Shown one piece after another: positions 34,792-43,253 of a stretch of DNA of 64,000 bases; the stretch's first letter is position 1, and each line of letters starts with the position of its first letter. A program made the translations under genes and the position numbers. The stretch lies in contig JBDHEI010000006.1 in NCBI GenBank assembly GCA_039591075.1, positions 1-64,000 on the forward strand. The letters are read 5' to 3'. The DNA is from JAOTVV01 sp039591075. Lineage in GTDB: Bacteria; Gemmatimonadota; Gemmatimonadetes; Gemmatimonadales; GWC2-71-9. Under the pieces are notes generated by a model, which worked only from the letters and a program-made list of their open reading frames with translations, was not told the origin of the DNA and did not search any database.

Positions 34792-35405
34792 CCCGCACCC
34801 ACCTCTCGATAGACGTACGGATCGCCGGTCGAGAGCGGCGCGAACAACAGTCCACCACCGGTTGTGGCAAACCATCCGGAGACGAGCACGTTGGACACTT
34901 CAGGCTCCGGCATCTCGAACACCGCCGCAAGCCACCGACGTACGTGTCGCAGCTCTGGTGCACGGCGAGAGAGCAGCGACAATACACCTCCCACGCCCTG
35001 CGTCGCTCGCAAGAAGTGCGCGATGGCGTGCACACGCTGCGCGAACTCGTAGGCACGAACGCCGGGCTCGTCGTACAGCAGCGACCCCTCGTAGGGATCG
35101 GCGGGCGGCGCATCCATGCGCGGTCCCAAGTACACGAACCGGCGACGGGTGTCCTGACGGCGCTCCACCACCGCCGCCGCATACTCACCGCCGAGGCGTG
35201 CAGCGTGAATCAGATCGGTGTCGTGCAGGATGCCGACGGTGATGGTCCACTCCAGTGCCGAGAGGGCATTGTGAAGCGGACACCCCATGTCCTCGTCGTA
35301 CGCCACCAGCCGGGGCGCCTCACCAGCTCGCTGAAAGAAATGCGCGAGGGCACTGGCTCGGTCGTCCCACACCTGTGTGGATCGAGTAATGGCAGGCATC
35401 GTCAT
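34788..35405 (-). CDS. Hypothetical protein, 205 aa
   Basis: A soluble product rich in Arg, Ala and Leu (MTMPAITRSTQVWDDRASALAHFF...). It contains YDEDMGCPLHNALSALEW and a Gly-rich ending (SGWFATTGGGLLFAPL). No domain is recognised. The start may be ATG 35405 or ATG 35399. It is divergent from the plus-strand gene at 35533, with a 127-base shared upstream region, and coupled to the exported helical protein downstream. Confidence 0.55.
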   Translation of the reverse strand: MTMPAITRSTQVWDDRASALAHFFQRAGEAPRLVAYDEDMGCPLHNALSALEWTITVGILHDTDLIHAARLGGEYAAAVVERRQDTRRRFVYLGPRMDAPPADPYEGSLLYDEPGVRAYEFAQRVHAIAHFLRATQGVGGVLSLLSRRAPELRHVRRWLAAVFEMPEPEVSNVLVSGWFATTGGGLLFAPLSTGDPYVYREVGAG

Positions 35406-35532
35406 GAACTATTCAAAATACACCTACCCCAGAGAGGGGCATAGGGGTCACCGGTCCGGCACGGCCCACACCTGTCGAGTGTTGGCGCTCCACAGTAAAC
35501 TGTCCTCTGCACCCACTAACGACGACGGTACC

Positions 35533-36138
35533 GTGCCCTGGAGATATCGCACCCTCGCGCTGATGATCGGTGCCCTGGCCCTCTCGGCCTGGGGCGGGAC
35601 GCAGGCGCAAGACGACCATCCCCTGCTCCGGCGGTGGGTTGGCTCGCACGCAGGCCGACCCCTCGTGCTCGACTTCTATGGCGATACGATGCTCGTGGTG
35701 AACGATGATCTGGTTCTGAGCTTCGAGAGGGAGCCGAACCGGGTGCGTGTGTACGGCGACTCAGCCTTCACGCTCACGTACTGGTTCGTGCGAGACCGCC
35801 TCCTCGTGCAGACCGAAGGGGGAACCGTCATCACCATGGCTCCCCAGGGACCCCTGTCACGGAGCCTCTTCGGCGGTCGCTGGCGCGGCTCGGGCGCCGG
35901 CCTGCGCCCCGTCGAACTGGAGATGCTGCGTGGCGGCGTCGCCCGGTGGCGATCGCTCCCTGACGGCCGATGGAACGGCGGGGAGTGGGACCGCTCCGCT
36001 CGCATCATCACCTTTACCTGGCTCCCCGACTCAATCATCTGGACGGCCCAGTACGACCCCGCAGGCGCGGCCCTGTTGTTCTCGGAAACCACACCTGGCA
36101 GCGGAACGATCATCCTGCGGCACGCCTACCGCTGGTAG
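35533..36138 (+). CDS. Exported protein, unknown function
   Basis: The 201-residue product has a signal peptide (VPWRYRTLALMIGALALSAWGGTQAQ). The mature part is beta-rich, with repeating strands (RPLVLDFYGDTMLVVNDDLVLSFE, VYGDSAFTLTYWFVRDRLLVQTEGGTVITM) and a closing TIILRHAYRW. It resembles the DUF-type single-barrel proteins seen in this phylum, but I cannot name a family. GTG 35533 is the only start that places the signal peptide correctly. Confidence 0.6.
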   Translation: MPWRYRTLALMIGALALSAWGGTQAQDDHPLLRRWVGSHAGRPLVLDFYGDTMLVVNDDLVLSFEREPNRVRVYGDSAFTLTYWFVRDRLLVQTEGGTVITMAPQGPLSRSLFGGRWRGSGAGLRPVELEMLRGGVARWRSLPDGRWNGGEWDRSARIITFTWLPDSIIWTAQYDPAGAALLFSETTPGSGTIILRHAYRW

Positions 36139-36169
36139 GCGCTCGCGCCCGAGTGAGGGATGGGGGTTG

Positions 36170-36688
36170 CTAGCGGCGGCTGGCGGGCTTCCTGGCGACC
36201 CGCTTCGTGGCCTGTTGCTGCGTCGCCTTCTTCTTCGCCTTCACCGCGGGCTTTCGCGCCGCCTGTTTGGCCTTCGGGGCGCTTGGGCCGCGCGTGGCTT
36301 TCTTGGCTGGGCGTCCCCTGTCTGGTCCGGTCTTGGCCTCGGACGGCTTGGTCTTGGCCCCAAACGGTCCGGTCTTGGCCTTGGATGGCCCGGCCTTTTT
36401 ACCCCGCCTGGCAGGAGCGTGACCGGCCCGTTTCCTCGACCGCCTCGCCGGCACCGCCGCCCGGACTTCCGCCAGCAGCTGCTCGCCTTCGCTGTTGGGG
36501 ATCAACCCTCGGCGCACCGCGTATTGGATGAGCTCCTCTACATGTTCGTGCCGGATCGGCTCGATACCGGCACCGGCCCTGATCATCCCGACGAGCGCGT
36601 CGGCAACGGGGCTCCGCAGAACATGCACGATGCCGGGGACCGATTCGAGTAGGGCCGAGATCTGCGACCCGCCGAGCTCGCGCTTCAT
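36170..36688 (-). CDS. Histone-H1-like Lys/Ala/Pro-rich DNA-binding protein
   Basis: The 172-residue product has a folded N-terminal part (~1-80, MKRELGGSQISALLESVPGIVHVL..., HEHVEELIQYAVRRG). From about residue 80 there is a long basic tail of Lys, Ala, Pro and Arg with near-perfect repeats of the type S/FxAKTxP and KKAT. Such tails are typical of bacterial H1/HC2-like nucleoid proteins. ATG 36688 is supported by the start of conserved sequence. No neighbouring gene suggests a specific role. Confidence 0.65.
   Translation of the reverse strand: MKRELGGSQISALLESVPGIVHVLRSPVADALVGMIRAGAGIEPIRHEHVEELIQYAVRRGLIPNSEGEQLLAEVRAAVPARRSRKRAGHAPARRGKKAGPSKAKTGPFGAKTKPSEAKTGPDRGRPAKKATRGPSAPKAKQAARKPAVKAKKKATQQQATKRVARKPASRR
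36324..36386. repeat. Three tandem 21-bp repeats in the H1-like gene
   Basis: GGTCCGGTCTTGGCCTCGGAC, GGCTTGGTCTTGGCCCCAAAC and GGTCCGGTCTTGGCCTTGGAT follow without spacing, each encoding seven residues of the basic tail (AKTGP/AKTKP type). Copy number could vary between strains by slippage. Confidence 0.7.
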
Positions 36689-36829
36689 GGGTGTTTCCTT
36701 GCGTGGAAAGGGTGCGCCGCGCGCCAAGCTAGCGGGAACGGAGGTCAGAGTCAAGCCGGCCCCAGGCGAGCCAGAATGACCTTAATCGATTGGACATCAA
36801 CGACTTGTGTGATGCGACCAGGGCGGCAG

Positions 36830-37105
36830 CTATTTCACGGATCGGGAAGAGTCGGTGGGTCGCTTGGGCCGAAAAGGCTGAGGCGCACGTCTCAGGATTC
36901 GCCATTCCGACTGGGCCAGTAGTTCGGCCAAGACGGTGCGTGTCCGCTGGTCAACCGGCATCTCGAGTTCCATTTCGAGACGGTAGTCAGCCCGATCGCG
37001 GCCCCGGCCTAGGAGCGTGAACCCCGACCGTCCTGGGTGAACGGCATCGACCTCCACCTCGGCGACGTTGACGTAGTCCTGGTCAGGCTGGTCCGCAGTC
37101 GTCAT
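36830..37105 (-). CDS. Hypothetical protein, 91 aa
   Basis: The product (MTTADQPDQDYVNVAEVEVDAVHP...GFTLLGRGRDRADYRLEMELEMPVDQRTRTVLAELLAQ) has two strands and a helix, with GC-rich coding character. No known family. An in-frame ribosome-binding site is weak. The ends of several neighbouring genes are all short and unrelated here. Confidence 0.5.
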   Translation of the reverse strand: MTTADQPDQDYVNVAEVEVDAVHPGRSGFTLLGRGRDRADYRLEMELEMPVDQRTRTVLAELLAQSEWRILRRAPQPFRPKRPTDSSRSVK

Positions 37106-37231
37106 AAATCGCTCCCAAAGGCGCGCTATGATGAGAGTGTGCGCCTCACAGGGCTCGCCGTCAAGAGGACCCTTGAGTTTGCCACGCTTCCTGGCGGCGG
37201 ATAGATTTCGCCGAGCCAGCTAACGCGGGGA

Positions 37232-37495
37232 GTGGATTTCGTGGGACGTCGAGGCATCAAGGAGTACCGAGCCGCTGAAGCACTTCAGCTTATCCTGGCC
37301 GATCGCGACAAGGAGCCGCTGGCCTGTCCGTCCTGTGGGCACGCCCGCATCGAGCGGATTCCCAAGCGCCGACTGCCCAGGAAGATGTTCCAGTCGCACC
37401 GGCATGTGACGCTCAAATGCACCAAATGCGGGCGCTCAGCGGTGTATATACCGCGTGACGTGACGCAGCCATCGGAGAGCCAGCTCATCAGCTAG
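37232..37495 (+). CDS. Small zinc-ribbon protein
   Basis: The 87-residue product has two CxxC pairs, ACPSCGHARIERIPKRRLPRK and LKCTKCGRSAVYIP, giving one zinc ribbon with a basic middle. Length and composition recall small ribosome- or RNA-associated ribbon proteins, but no family is certain. GTG 37232 or GTG 37241 could be the start; GGGGAG lies directly before the first. Confidence 0.65.
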   Translation: MDFVGRRGIKEYRAAEALQLILADRDKEPLACPSCGHARIERIPKRRLPRKMFQSHRHVTLKCTKCGRSAVYIPRDVTQPSESQLIS

Positions 37496-37568
37496 CGGCT
37501 GCCTGAAGACCACCTGGTGCTGTCACCGACCCAACGCCCGATGGGTGCTGGGGACGATGGCCTGTTCT

Positions 37569-38009
37569 TCACACCACCGTGACAGTCGATCGCTCGAACG
37601 GGCTGACCAACGCCATTTCGGCGCTCGCCTCACACCCAGCCCGGCGAAGCGCCGCCAAGTGAGCTTCCAGTTCCCGTGGCTCGGTTACCCGGAGCTTGAC
37701 CAGATACCCGCCCCGTCCGGTCACAAGGTGGCATTCCTGAACGCCTACGCCATCACGCCACTGGGCGATCAGGCGTTCCACATCTGTATCGGGACCGGGA
37801 AGCACCCGGAGGAAGGCAACGAGCGGCCGGCCGACTCCGGCGGGGTTCACTGTTGCGTGGTAGCCGGCCAGGATGCCCGACGCCTCGAGCTTCCGCACTC
37901 GCTGGAAGACCGCCGGTCCACTGAGGCCGACGGCCTCACCAAGCTCCTGATAGCTCAACCGGGCATCGGCCTGAAGCAGGGAAAGTAGCTGGCGGTCGAT
38001 GCGATCCAT
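37569..38009 (-). CDS. Lrp/AsnC-family transcriptional regulator
   Basis: The 146-residue product has an N-terminal winged helix-turn-helix (MDRIDRQLLSLLQADARLSYQELGEAVGLSGPAVFQRVRKLEASGIL) and a RAM/effector domain (AFLRVLPGPDTDV, CHLVTGRGGYLVKLRV). This is a typical single-copy Lrp size. Leu, Lys or other amino-acid effectors are usual. The A+T-rich region upstream with a palindrome is a probable autoregulatory site. No amino-acid gene is adjacent. Confidence 0.9.
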   Translation of the reverse strand: MDRIDRQLLSLLQADARLSYQELGEAVGLSGPAVFQRVRKLEASGILAGYHATVNPAGVGRPLVAFLRVLPGPDTDVERLIAQWRDGVGVQECHLVTGRGGYLVKLRVTEPRELEAHLAALRRAGCEASAEMALVSPFERSTVTVV

Positions 38010-38034
38010 TGCTTAACGCACTCCCGGAAGATGC

Positions 38035-38052
38035 AAAATATGATTTTGTCAA
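38035..38052 (-). promoter_or_regulatory. A+T-rich upstream element of the Lrp-like gene
   Basis: AAAATATGATTTT (38035-38047) is a 13-bp palindrome with a 3-base centre. It abuts TTGACA read on the minus strand (38052-38047), a good -35 hexamer 38-43 bases before the start codon. A convincing -10 is not seen. The stretch 38010-38100 is much richer in A+T than the surroundings. Confidence 0.35.
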
Positions 38053-38143
38053 ATGCACTTCTCGTAAAATGTAATATGCCATACGAGACATTCCAGTGCC
38101 CACACGGGAACCCTCTTAGACGGGCCCGATGACCACACAGAAA

Positions 38144-38172
38144 GGGCCCGGATGCACGTTGCACCCGGGCCC
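38144..38172 (-). terminator. Intrinsic terminator after lepB
   Basis: On the minus strand GGGCCCGGGTGCAACGTGCA...CCGGGCCC forms a stem of eight G-C pairs with extension, followed by TTTCTGTG. It lies 27 bases past the lepB stop. Confidence 0.7.
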
Positions 38173-38198
38173 TGAGTGGCTGGTTTGGCGACCCGGCG

Positions 38199-38960
38199 TC
38201 AGTCTGGGGCCAGGAAAATCCGGTTCCAGCGGATGTTCGTCAGGAACGGCAGCGGCATGAGTCCGGTCCGGTCAAAGCTGTAGTAAATGAAGAGCGGCCG
38301 TCCCTGAACGCGGTCCCGACCCAGAAAGCCCCAGTATCGGCTGTCGTACGAGTTATCGCGGTTGTCGCCCATCACGAAGAACGAATCGGGCGGCACCACG
38401 AGCGGGCCCCAGTTCTTGAGCGTCGGCACGTAGGTCTGGCGATCGCGGCTCTGCGCCAGATATCGCATCTGCCAGTCGCGCATTCGCGGATCGACCGGAT
38501 CGTAGGCCGTCGTCGATTTGACGGCGTAGGGTTCCTCAGAGGGCTGCCCGTTGACGTATAGATCGCCGCCGGCCATCGAGATGGTGTCTCCCGGCATCCC
38601 CACAACCCGCTTCACCACGTTGATGCCAGGCTCTTCGGGCGAGTTGAAGATCACGATGTCCAGCCGGTTGGGCTCCCGGATCGCCGGCAGTCGGGTCCCC
38701 AGGAGCGGGATCTCGGCACCGTACAGCGCCTTGTTGACGAACAGGAAATCCCCAATCTGCAGCGTGTTCTCCATGCTTCCCGAGGGAATGCGGAACGCCT
38801 CGACCAACAGCGAGCGCACGAAGAACCAGATCACCAGCGCAATCGCGATGGACTTGATCCACTCCTTCGCCGACTGGGAAGCCGGCTTCCTCGCCGACAC
38901 GGGCCGCGGCTGCTCCCGCCCTCCGTTCCGCCCTTCGGTCGTGTCGCCCTGTGATGCCAC
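38199..38960 (-). CDS. lepB: Signal peptidase I
   Basis: The 253-residue product cleaves signal peptides at the inner membrane. After one transmembrane helix (~36-55) come box B with nucleophile Ser62 (RIPSGSM), box D with general base Lys117 (NVVKRVVGMPGD), and box E GDNRDNSYDSR. GTG 38960 is chosen because GAGGA lies 6 bases upstream; the open frame extends to 39014. The adjacent upstream gene is the TolB-like lipoprotein (39 bases away), so read-through is likely. Confidence 0.95.
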   Translation of the reverse strand: MASQGDTTEGRNGGREQPRPVSARKPASQSAKEWIKSIAIALVIWFFVRSLLVEAFRIPSGSMENTLQIGDFLFVNKALYGAEIPLLGTRLPAIREPNRLDIVIFNSPEEPGINVVKRVVGMPGDTISMAGGDLYVNGQPSEEPYAVKSTTAYDPVDPRMRDWQMRYLAQSRDRQTYVPTLKNWGPLVVPPDSFFVMGDNRDNSYDSRYWGFLGRDRVQGRPLFIYYSFDRTGLMPLPFLTNIRWNRIFLAPD

Positions 38961-38998
38961 GTTCGTCCTCGCTTGTCGCCGACGTCTATCGGGGACCC

Positions 38999-40096
38999 TT
39001 AACGTTCTACCCAATCGGCGATGAAGATGTTCGTCTCGCCCGGCACCGCTCCGTAGCGGTTCGAGGCAAACACGAGCTGCTTGCCGTCGGGTGAGAACAT
39101 CGGAAAGCCGTCGAAATCCCCGTGAGTCGTCACTCTGGTCAGTCCGCTGCCGTCGAGGTTGACGAGATACAGATCGAAGTTCCGCTCACGTGGATTGTGG
39201 TGATTCGTCGAGAAGAGGATGCGCCGATTGTCCGGCAGGAAGAACGGTGCGAAGTTCGCTCCCCCCAGATCGGTCACTTGCCGCTGGTCGGTGCCGTCGG
39301 CATTCATGACCCAGATCTCCATCCGGCTGGGCCGAACCGTGTTCTGTGCAAGAAGTGCTTGGTAATCGGCTACGGCCTCGGGGGTATCCAGGTGCGATGC
39401 CCGGTAGACGATCATCGTGCCGTCGTGCGAGAAGAACGGCCCACCGTCGTATCCCACCGAGTGGGTCAGACGTCGCACGTCGGATCCATCGACGCTCATC
39501 GTGTAGATCTCGAGATCGCCATCCCTGGTCGACGTGAAGACGATGCGTGTGCCGTCGGGCGACAGGGTCGCCTCGGCATCATACCCCGGCGTGCCGAAGA
39601 TCTTCCGGAGATCGCTGCCATCGGGGGCCGAGGTATACACGTCGAAGTCATACAGACCCCAGACGTAGCCCTGGCTCATATCCGGGGGCTGCGGGCACGC
39701 ACTGCCCGCGTGGAACGTGCTCGAGTAAACGATCCGTTGCCCGCTGTCGTAGAAGTAGCCACAGGTGGTTCGCCCGAGCCCGTTGGATACCTGCCGCATC
39801 CCCGACCCGTCGACGTTCATGACATACTGCTGATCGCAGGTACCCTCGCCCTCCGTGCGCTGGAAGATGAGCTTGGTGCCATCCGGCGCGAAGTAGGCCT
39901 CGGCGTTTTGGCCCCCGAACGTCAACTGCCGGATGTTGGCGAAGTAGACCTCTCCGGGTTCGGGCGGGCGCGTTACCGCTGGGCCGGACTCGCCCGGTGA
40001 CGCGCGCTCCCCGCAGGCCGATAGGACCAGGAGCGCAATTCCGGCCCAAACGCCGGGCCGGAGGTGACTTCTCGAGTGAGATCGGAAGACAGACAT
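38999..40096 (-). CDS. Lipoprotein with TolB-like PD40 propeller
   Basis: The 365-residue product has a lipobox (ALLVLSACGE) and six PD40 repeats (YFAPDGTKLIFQ, TLSPDGTRIVFTSTRDGDLEIY, FSHDGTMIVYRAS, FLPDNRRILFSTN, FSPDGKQLVFASNR). Blades with DLYLVNLDGSGLTRVT-type linkers are those of TolB and related surface proteins. ATG 40096 sits directly after the terminator of the gene upstream. A periplasmic protein-interaction role is inferred. Confidence 0.8.
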   Translation of the reverse strand: MSVFRSHSRSHLRPGVWAGIALLVLSACGERASPGESGPAVTRPPEPGEVYFANIRQLTFGGQNAEAYFAPDGTKLIFQRTEGEGTCDQQYVMNVDGSGMRQVSNGLGRTTCGYFYDSGQRIVYSSTFHAGSACPQPPDMSQGYVWGLYDFDVYTSAPDGSDLRKIFGTPGYDAEATLSPDGTRIVFTSTRDGDLEIYTMSVDGSDVRRLTHSVGYDGGPFFSHDGTMIVYRASHLDTPEAVADYQALLAQNTVRPSRMEIWVMNADGTDQRQVTDLGGANFAPFFLPDNRRILFSTNHHNPRERNFDLYLVNLDGSGLTRVTTHGDFDGFPMFSPDGKQLVFASNRYGAVPGETNIFIADWVER

Positions 40097-40100
40097 CCTT

Positions 40101-40135
40101 AAAATATAACCACCCCGAGGGTTCCCTCGGGGTGG
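40101..40135 (-). terminator. Intrinsic terminator after the outer-membrane protein gene
   Basis: On the minus strand CCACCCCGAGG-GAAC-CCTCGGGGTGG is a perfect 11-bp stem with a GAAC loop, followed by TTATATTTT. It lies just past the end of the gene at 40164 and before the TolB-like lipoprotein start. Confidence 0.85.
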
Positions 40136-40163
40136 CGTGGTCACAGACCGAACCACGGGAACT

Positions 40164-41438
40164 CTAGAAGAACACGCCCAACTCGAAGCGGGCGGCCACG
40201 CCTTTGGCGTCGTTGAACCAGCCCCCGAACGATCCCCCCATGACCTGGAGCAGGAGGTTCCGGGTCTCCACACCGATGCCCGCCGTGTACCCGATGCCGG
40301 TGCTTCCACCGAGGACAAGTCCCAACCGAAGCGGGACCGCTCGCACCAATCGCCAGGTCGACCATAGATCCACGGCCAGCGGAATCTGGAAGTCTCCCCC
40401 AAGCGGAACGGTGGCGCTCATGTCGAGCTGGAGGATCCGGTTCGCCCACGCCCCAGTCGAAAACCGCACGAAGCGCGGGAGCGTCACGGAGAGCCCGTCT
40501 ACGGTATCCTGAACCGCGAACTCGACCGCCTCGACGGAGTCGGCGATTTCCTGGATGTCAGTCGAGTTGACGTCAAACGTCAACCGGCGTCGCTCGACCT
40601 GGTCGATGCTCACCTTTCCGATGTTGCCAAGCAGCCCCTCGAAGTAGACGCCGGACGTGGGCCAGTCCATCCGCAGCAAGAAGTCCGTAGCGATGCCCGA
40701 TCCTCGACCAGCGAACTGGACGTTCGGGGTATGGGCCGCCTGAATGTCGACGTTGGCACTCACCTGCTGCCCGCTCACCAGCACTTGCGCGTCCTCCAGG
40801 AGCGAGCGCTCCTCCCCGTACGCAATGGGAAGGAGATACCGGCCACCCACTCCCACACTCATGTGCACCCCGTCTTCCGACCCGAGGGGGCCGAGACGCA
40901 CCATGGCGTGCGCCCCAATCTCCTGTGTCGCGAGCCCGCCAGCCTTTGTATCACCCACCGAGAACTGCTGCTGTGCGGCATTGCCTTCGAGCAGCAGGGA
41001 TACCATCTCCCGATCGACCACGAACGATCCGTAGCCACGTCCCTGATAGCTGAGCCCAAGGCTCAGGTGGCCCCCGAGGGGCCCTCCCAGATACACACCG
41101 GCTTCGGCCTGGGCATCGAGTAGCGCGTCCTTCCCGAGCGGGATCAGGCCGATCGCGTTCAGGACGTCGCTGATCAAGAGCGAGTCCTGGTTCTCGAGGA
41201 AGATCAGCGCGCGAATGTCGGCCGCCGAGAGCGCGTTGTTGCTGCCGAACGCGCCGACGGAGAACACCATACCCCAGCGGGGGGTCAGCACGTGCCGGAA
41301 CGGGTCGACCCTGAGTTGGGGTGTTCGCCGATAGGCAGGGTCGACACGCGCGGCCTGCGAGGTCCCGGGCACCGTCTGCGCGCGAGCCGGCGCCACGAGG
41401 AGCGCGCCCGCCATCAGGGCTAGCAGCAGCCGCTTCAT
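40164..41438 (-). CDS. Outer-membrane beta-barrel protein, unknown function
   Basis: The 424-residue product has a signal peptide (MKRLLLALMAGALLVAPARAQ) and alternating strands through the whole mature part (AGVYLGGPLGGHLSLGLSYQGRG, GRYLLPIAYGEE, GVYFEGLLGNIG), with a C-terminal phenylalanine (ELGVFF) as in outer-membrane barrels. It resembles DUF5723-type proteins of the FCB group. It overlaps the lipoprotein gene upstream by four bases, so the pair is co-translated. Confidence 0.7.
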   Translation of the reverse strand: MKRLLLALMAGALLVAPARAQTVPGTSQAARVDPAYRRTPQLRVDPFRHVLTPRWGMVFSVGAFGSNNALSAADIRALIFLENQDSLLISDVLNAIGLIPLGKDALLDAQAEAGVYLGGPLGGHLSLGLSYQGRGYGSFVVDREMVSLLLEGNAAQQQFSVGDTKAGGLATQEIGAHAMVRLGPLGSEDGVHMSVGVGGRYLLPIAYGEERSLLEDAQVLVSGQQVSANVDIQAAHTPNVQFAGRGSGIATDFLLRMDWPTSGVYFEGLLGNIGKVSIDQVERRRLTFDVNSTDIQEIADSVEAVEFAVQDTVDGLSVTLPRFVRFSTGAWANRILQLDMSATVPLGGDFQIPLAVDLWSTWRLVRAVPLRLGLVLGGSTGIGYTAGIGVETRNLLLQVMGGSFGGWFNDAKGVAARFELGVFF

Positions 41439-43159
41439 TGGCCACCTCCCCGCTTCACGTCGATGACGACGCTCGAGTTGAAGATGGCCTCATCCCCCGC
41501 CCCCAACGCCGCGCGGCCGTTGCCGCCCAGGCCTGGCCTCACCCGGGTTCGGAGCGTTGCCGTGAACTCAATGCCAAGCAGCGGCTCGATGTCACGGCCT
41601 ACCAGGATAATCTCCACCGTGTCGACCACCGGCGTGGTGACCCGTCCCGCCGCATCGAGTGTGGGGGCGGCGACCTGAATCGGGCTTACCACAACGGCGT
41701 TCGGGTCCAAGAACACATCGGCATTGCCGAGGTCGCCCGGGGCGTACGCGAGGTCGATGTCAAGCGCGAACGGCGTGCTGTTGGTGACCTCCGCCGTGAC
41801 ACCGGCGTGCACCAACAAGTTCAGCACGATGTCGTCGATGTCGTTCTGTGCGAAGTCGAGTCCGTCTTGCAGCGAGTTTTCCGTGATCACCACGCCGGAA
41901 TCCGGTACGGTGAAATCGAAGCCCACGAACAGATCTGTAACGAGGTAGACCGAATCGGTGCGGGTGATGCGAGACGGCTGTCCGTCTCCGGCACTGGCCG
42001 CTCCACTCCCGACCACTGCCACTCGGCTGCCTCCGAGCAGGAGGTGCACGACCCGGTCCGCGAGTTGGGGCATCGCGACCGTGATGGTGTTCGTACTGGT
42101 CCGTGGCACCGTGAGCGTCGACTGACCGGGATCGGTGACCGGGACCAGAATCGGCGTTCCTGCTCCGTCGGTCTCATAGAGCGGGATTCCGGTCGCAGGG
42201 TCGCGCGGTACCTGCCCCGTCGGGGTGAGCTGCACGGCCCCGAGCGTGAAGTTCACCAACTCGACCGGGGCGTCTGCGGTGTTCCGAAAACGGAGCGTGC
42301 CGGTCGCCGCATTCAGCGTCGAGGCAATGACCGCATCCTCGAACTTCCCGAAATCCACCGAGCCAAGGGTGACCTCGGTGAAGTCTTCCACCGAGTCGGT
42401 GAGCTCGGCGGTGACCTGCGGATCGAGCGAGCCGCTCACGGCCTGCACATCAAAGTCCGCGATCCCCACTTGCAGGATGGCGTCGTCCGCATTGGCGGCA
42501 TTCAACGGCGACCCCGAGAGTGTCGCAGTCACCCGCAGGTCGAGGACGGCCGAGTTGGGGAGCAGGGTCCCGTTGGCCAGATCGAAGACGAGCACGTCGG
42601 TCGCGTAGCTGCCGTCGCCCGGCGCCGCAGGCAGGACAGACGACGCGGTGAATGGCGACCCGGTGGGATCGAGGAAGCCCCCCAGTGTCACGGTATAGCT
42701 CACCACCTCGACCAGGCGATTGCTGGTCGTCAGGGTCAGCGTTCCCGTCAGGACGTCGACCTGGTCGATCGACTGCACGCGCGGTTCCGTCGCGAGGCCG
42801 GGGAATTGGGCTGTGGAGTCAACAAGCGTGCCCGGGGGTGCGGCTGCAAGCACCGCCGGATCGAAGCTCACCGCGACGTCCGTGACCGTGACGTTCTGGA
42901 ACCGTAGATCGTCGGCCACGGCGACAGAGACCGACTCCGGGTCGAACGCAACCCCCTGGAGTCCGCCGATCACGGTGTCGCCCTGAATGTCGAGATCAGA
43001 GCGGTCCAGCGTATCCGTGGCGAGCGGCAAAAGGTAACGCACGGTGTCCGCGGGACCGCGGGCGAGCTGGTTCCGGGCATCGGTCACACTCGCGGGCTCG
43101 CAGGCCGCGAGCCCAAGGAGCATGCCGAGTGTGGCGAGTATTGGCAGCGTGGTACGCAC
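41435..43159 (-). CDS. Large surface lipoprotein, unknown function
   Basis: The 574-residue product has a lipobox (GMLLGLAACEP) and a beta-rich, Asp/Thr-rich mature part with repeated immunoglobulin- or TPR-free strand patterns (VTVTDVAVSFDP, TGTLTLTTSNRLVEVVSYTVTL). No known domain is certain. Together with the barrel encoded immediately downstream it probably forms a lipoprotein-barrel pair at the cell surface. Confidence 0.65.
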   Translation of the reverse strand: MRTTLPILATLGMLLGLAACEPASVTDARNQLARGPADTVRYLLPLATDTLDRSDLDIQGDTVIGGLQGVAFDPESVSVAVADDLRFQNVTVTDVAVSFDPAVLAAAPPGTLVDSTAQFPGLATEPRVQSIDQVDVLTGTLTLTTSNRLVEVVSYTVTLGGFLDPTGSPFTASSVLPAAPGDGSYATDVLVFDLANGTLLPNSAVLDLRVTATLSGSPLNAANADDAILQVGIADFDVQAVSGSLDPQVTAELTDSVEDFTEVTLGSVDFGKFEDAVIASTLNAATGTLRFRNTADAPVELVNFTLGAVQLTPTGQVPRDPATGIPLYETDGAGTPILVPVTDPGQSTLTVPRTSTNTITVAMPQLADRVVHLLLGGSRVAVVGSGAASAGDGQPSRITRTDSVYLVTDLFVGFDFTVPDSGVVITENSLQDGLDFAQNDIDDIVLNLLVHAGVTAEVTNSTPFALDIDLAYAPGDLGNADVFLDPNAVVVSPIQVAAPTLDAAGRVTTPVVDTVEIILVGRDIEPLLGIEFTATLRTRVRPGLGGNGRAALGAGDEAIFNSSVVIDVKRGGGQ

Positions 43160-43253
43160 GTTTCCTCGTCCTGGCGAGTATCAGGCACTGAATGTGGGGT
43201 TGGCACCGGTACGGGCTAGGATCTGGATCACATTAGCGCCACCCTGCCCAGGC

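Noticed and set aside
37201..37231. AGCTAAC near the zinc-ribbon gene as an attC remnant
   Set aside because: One isolated core-like heptamer with no arms or right core.
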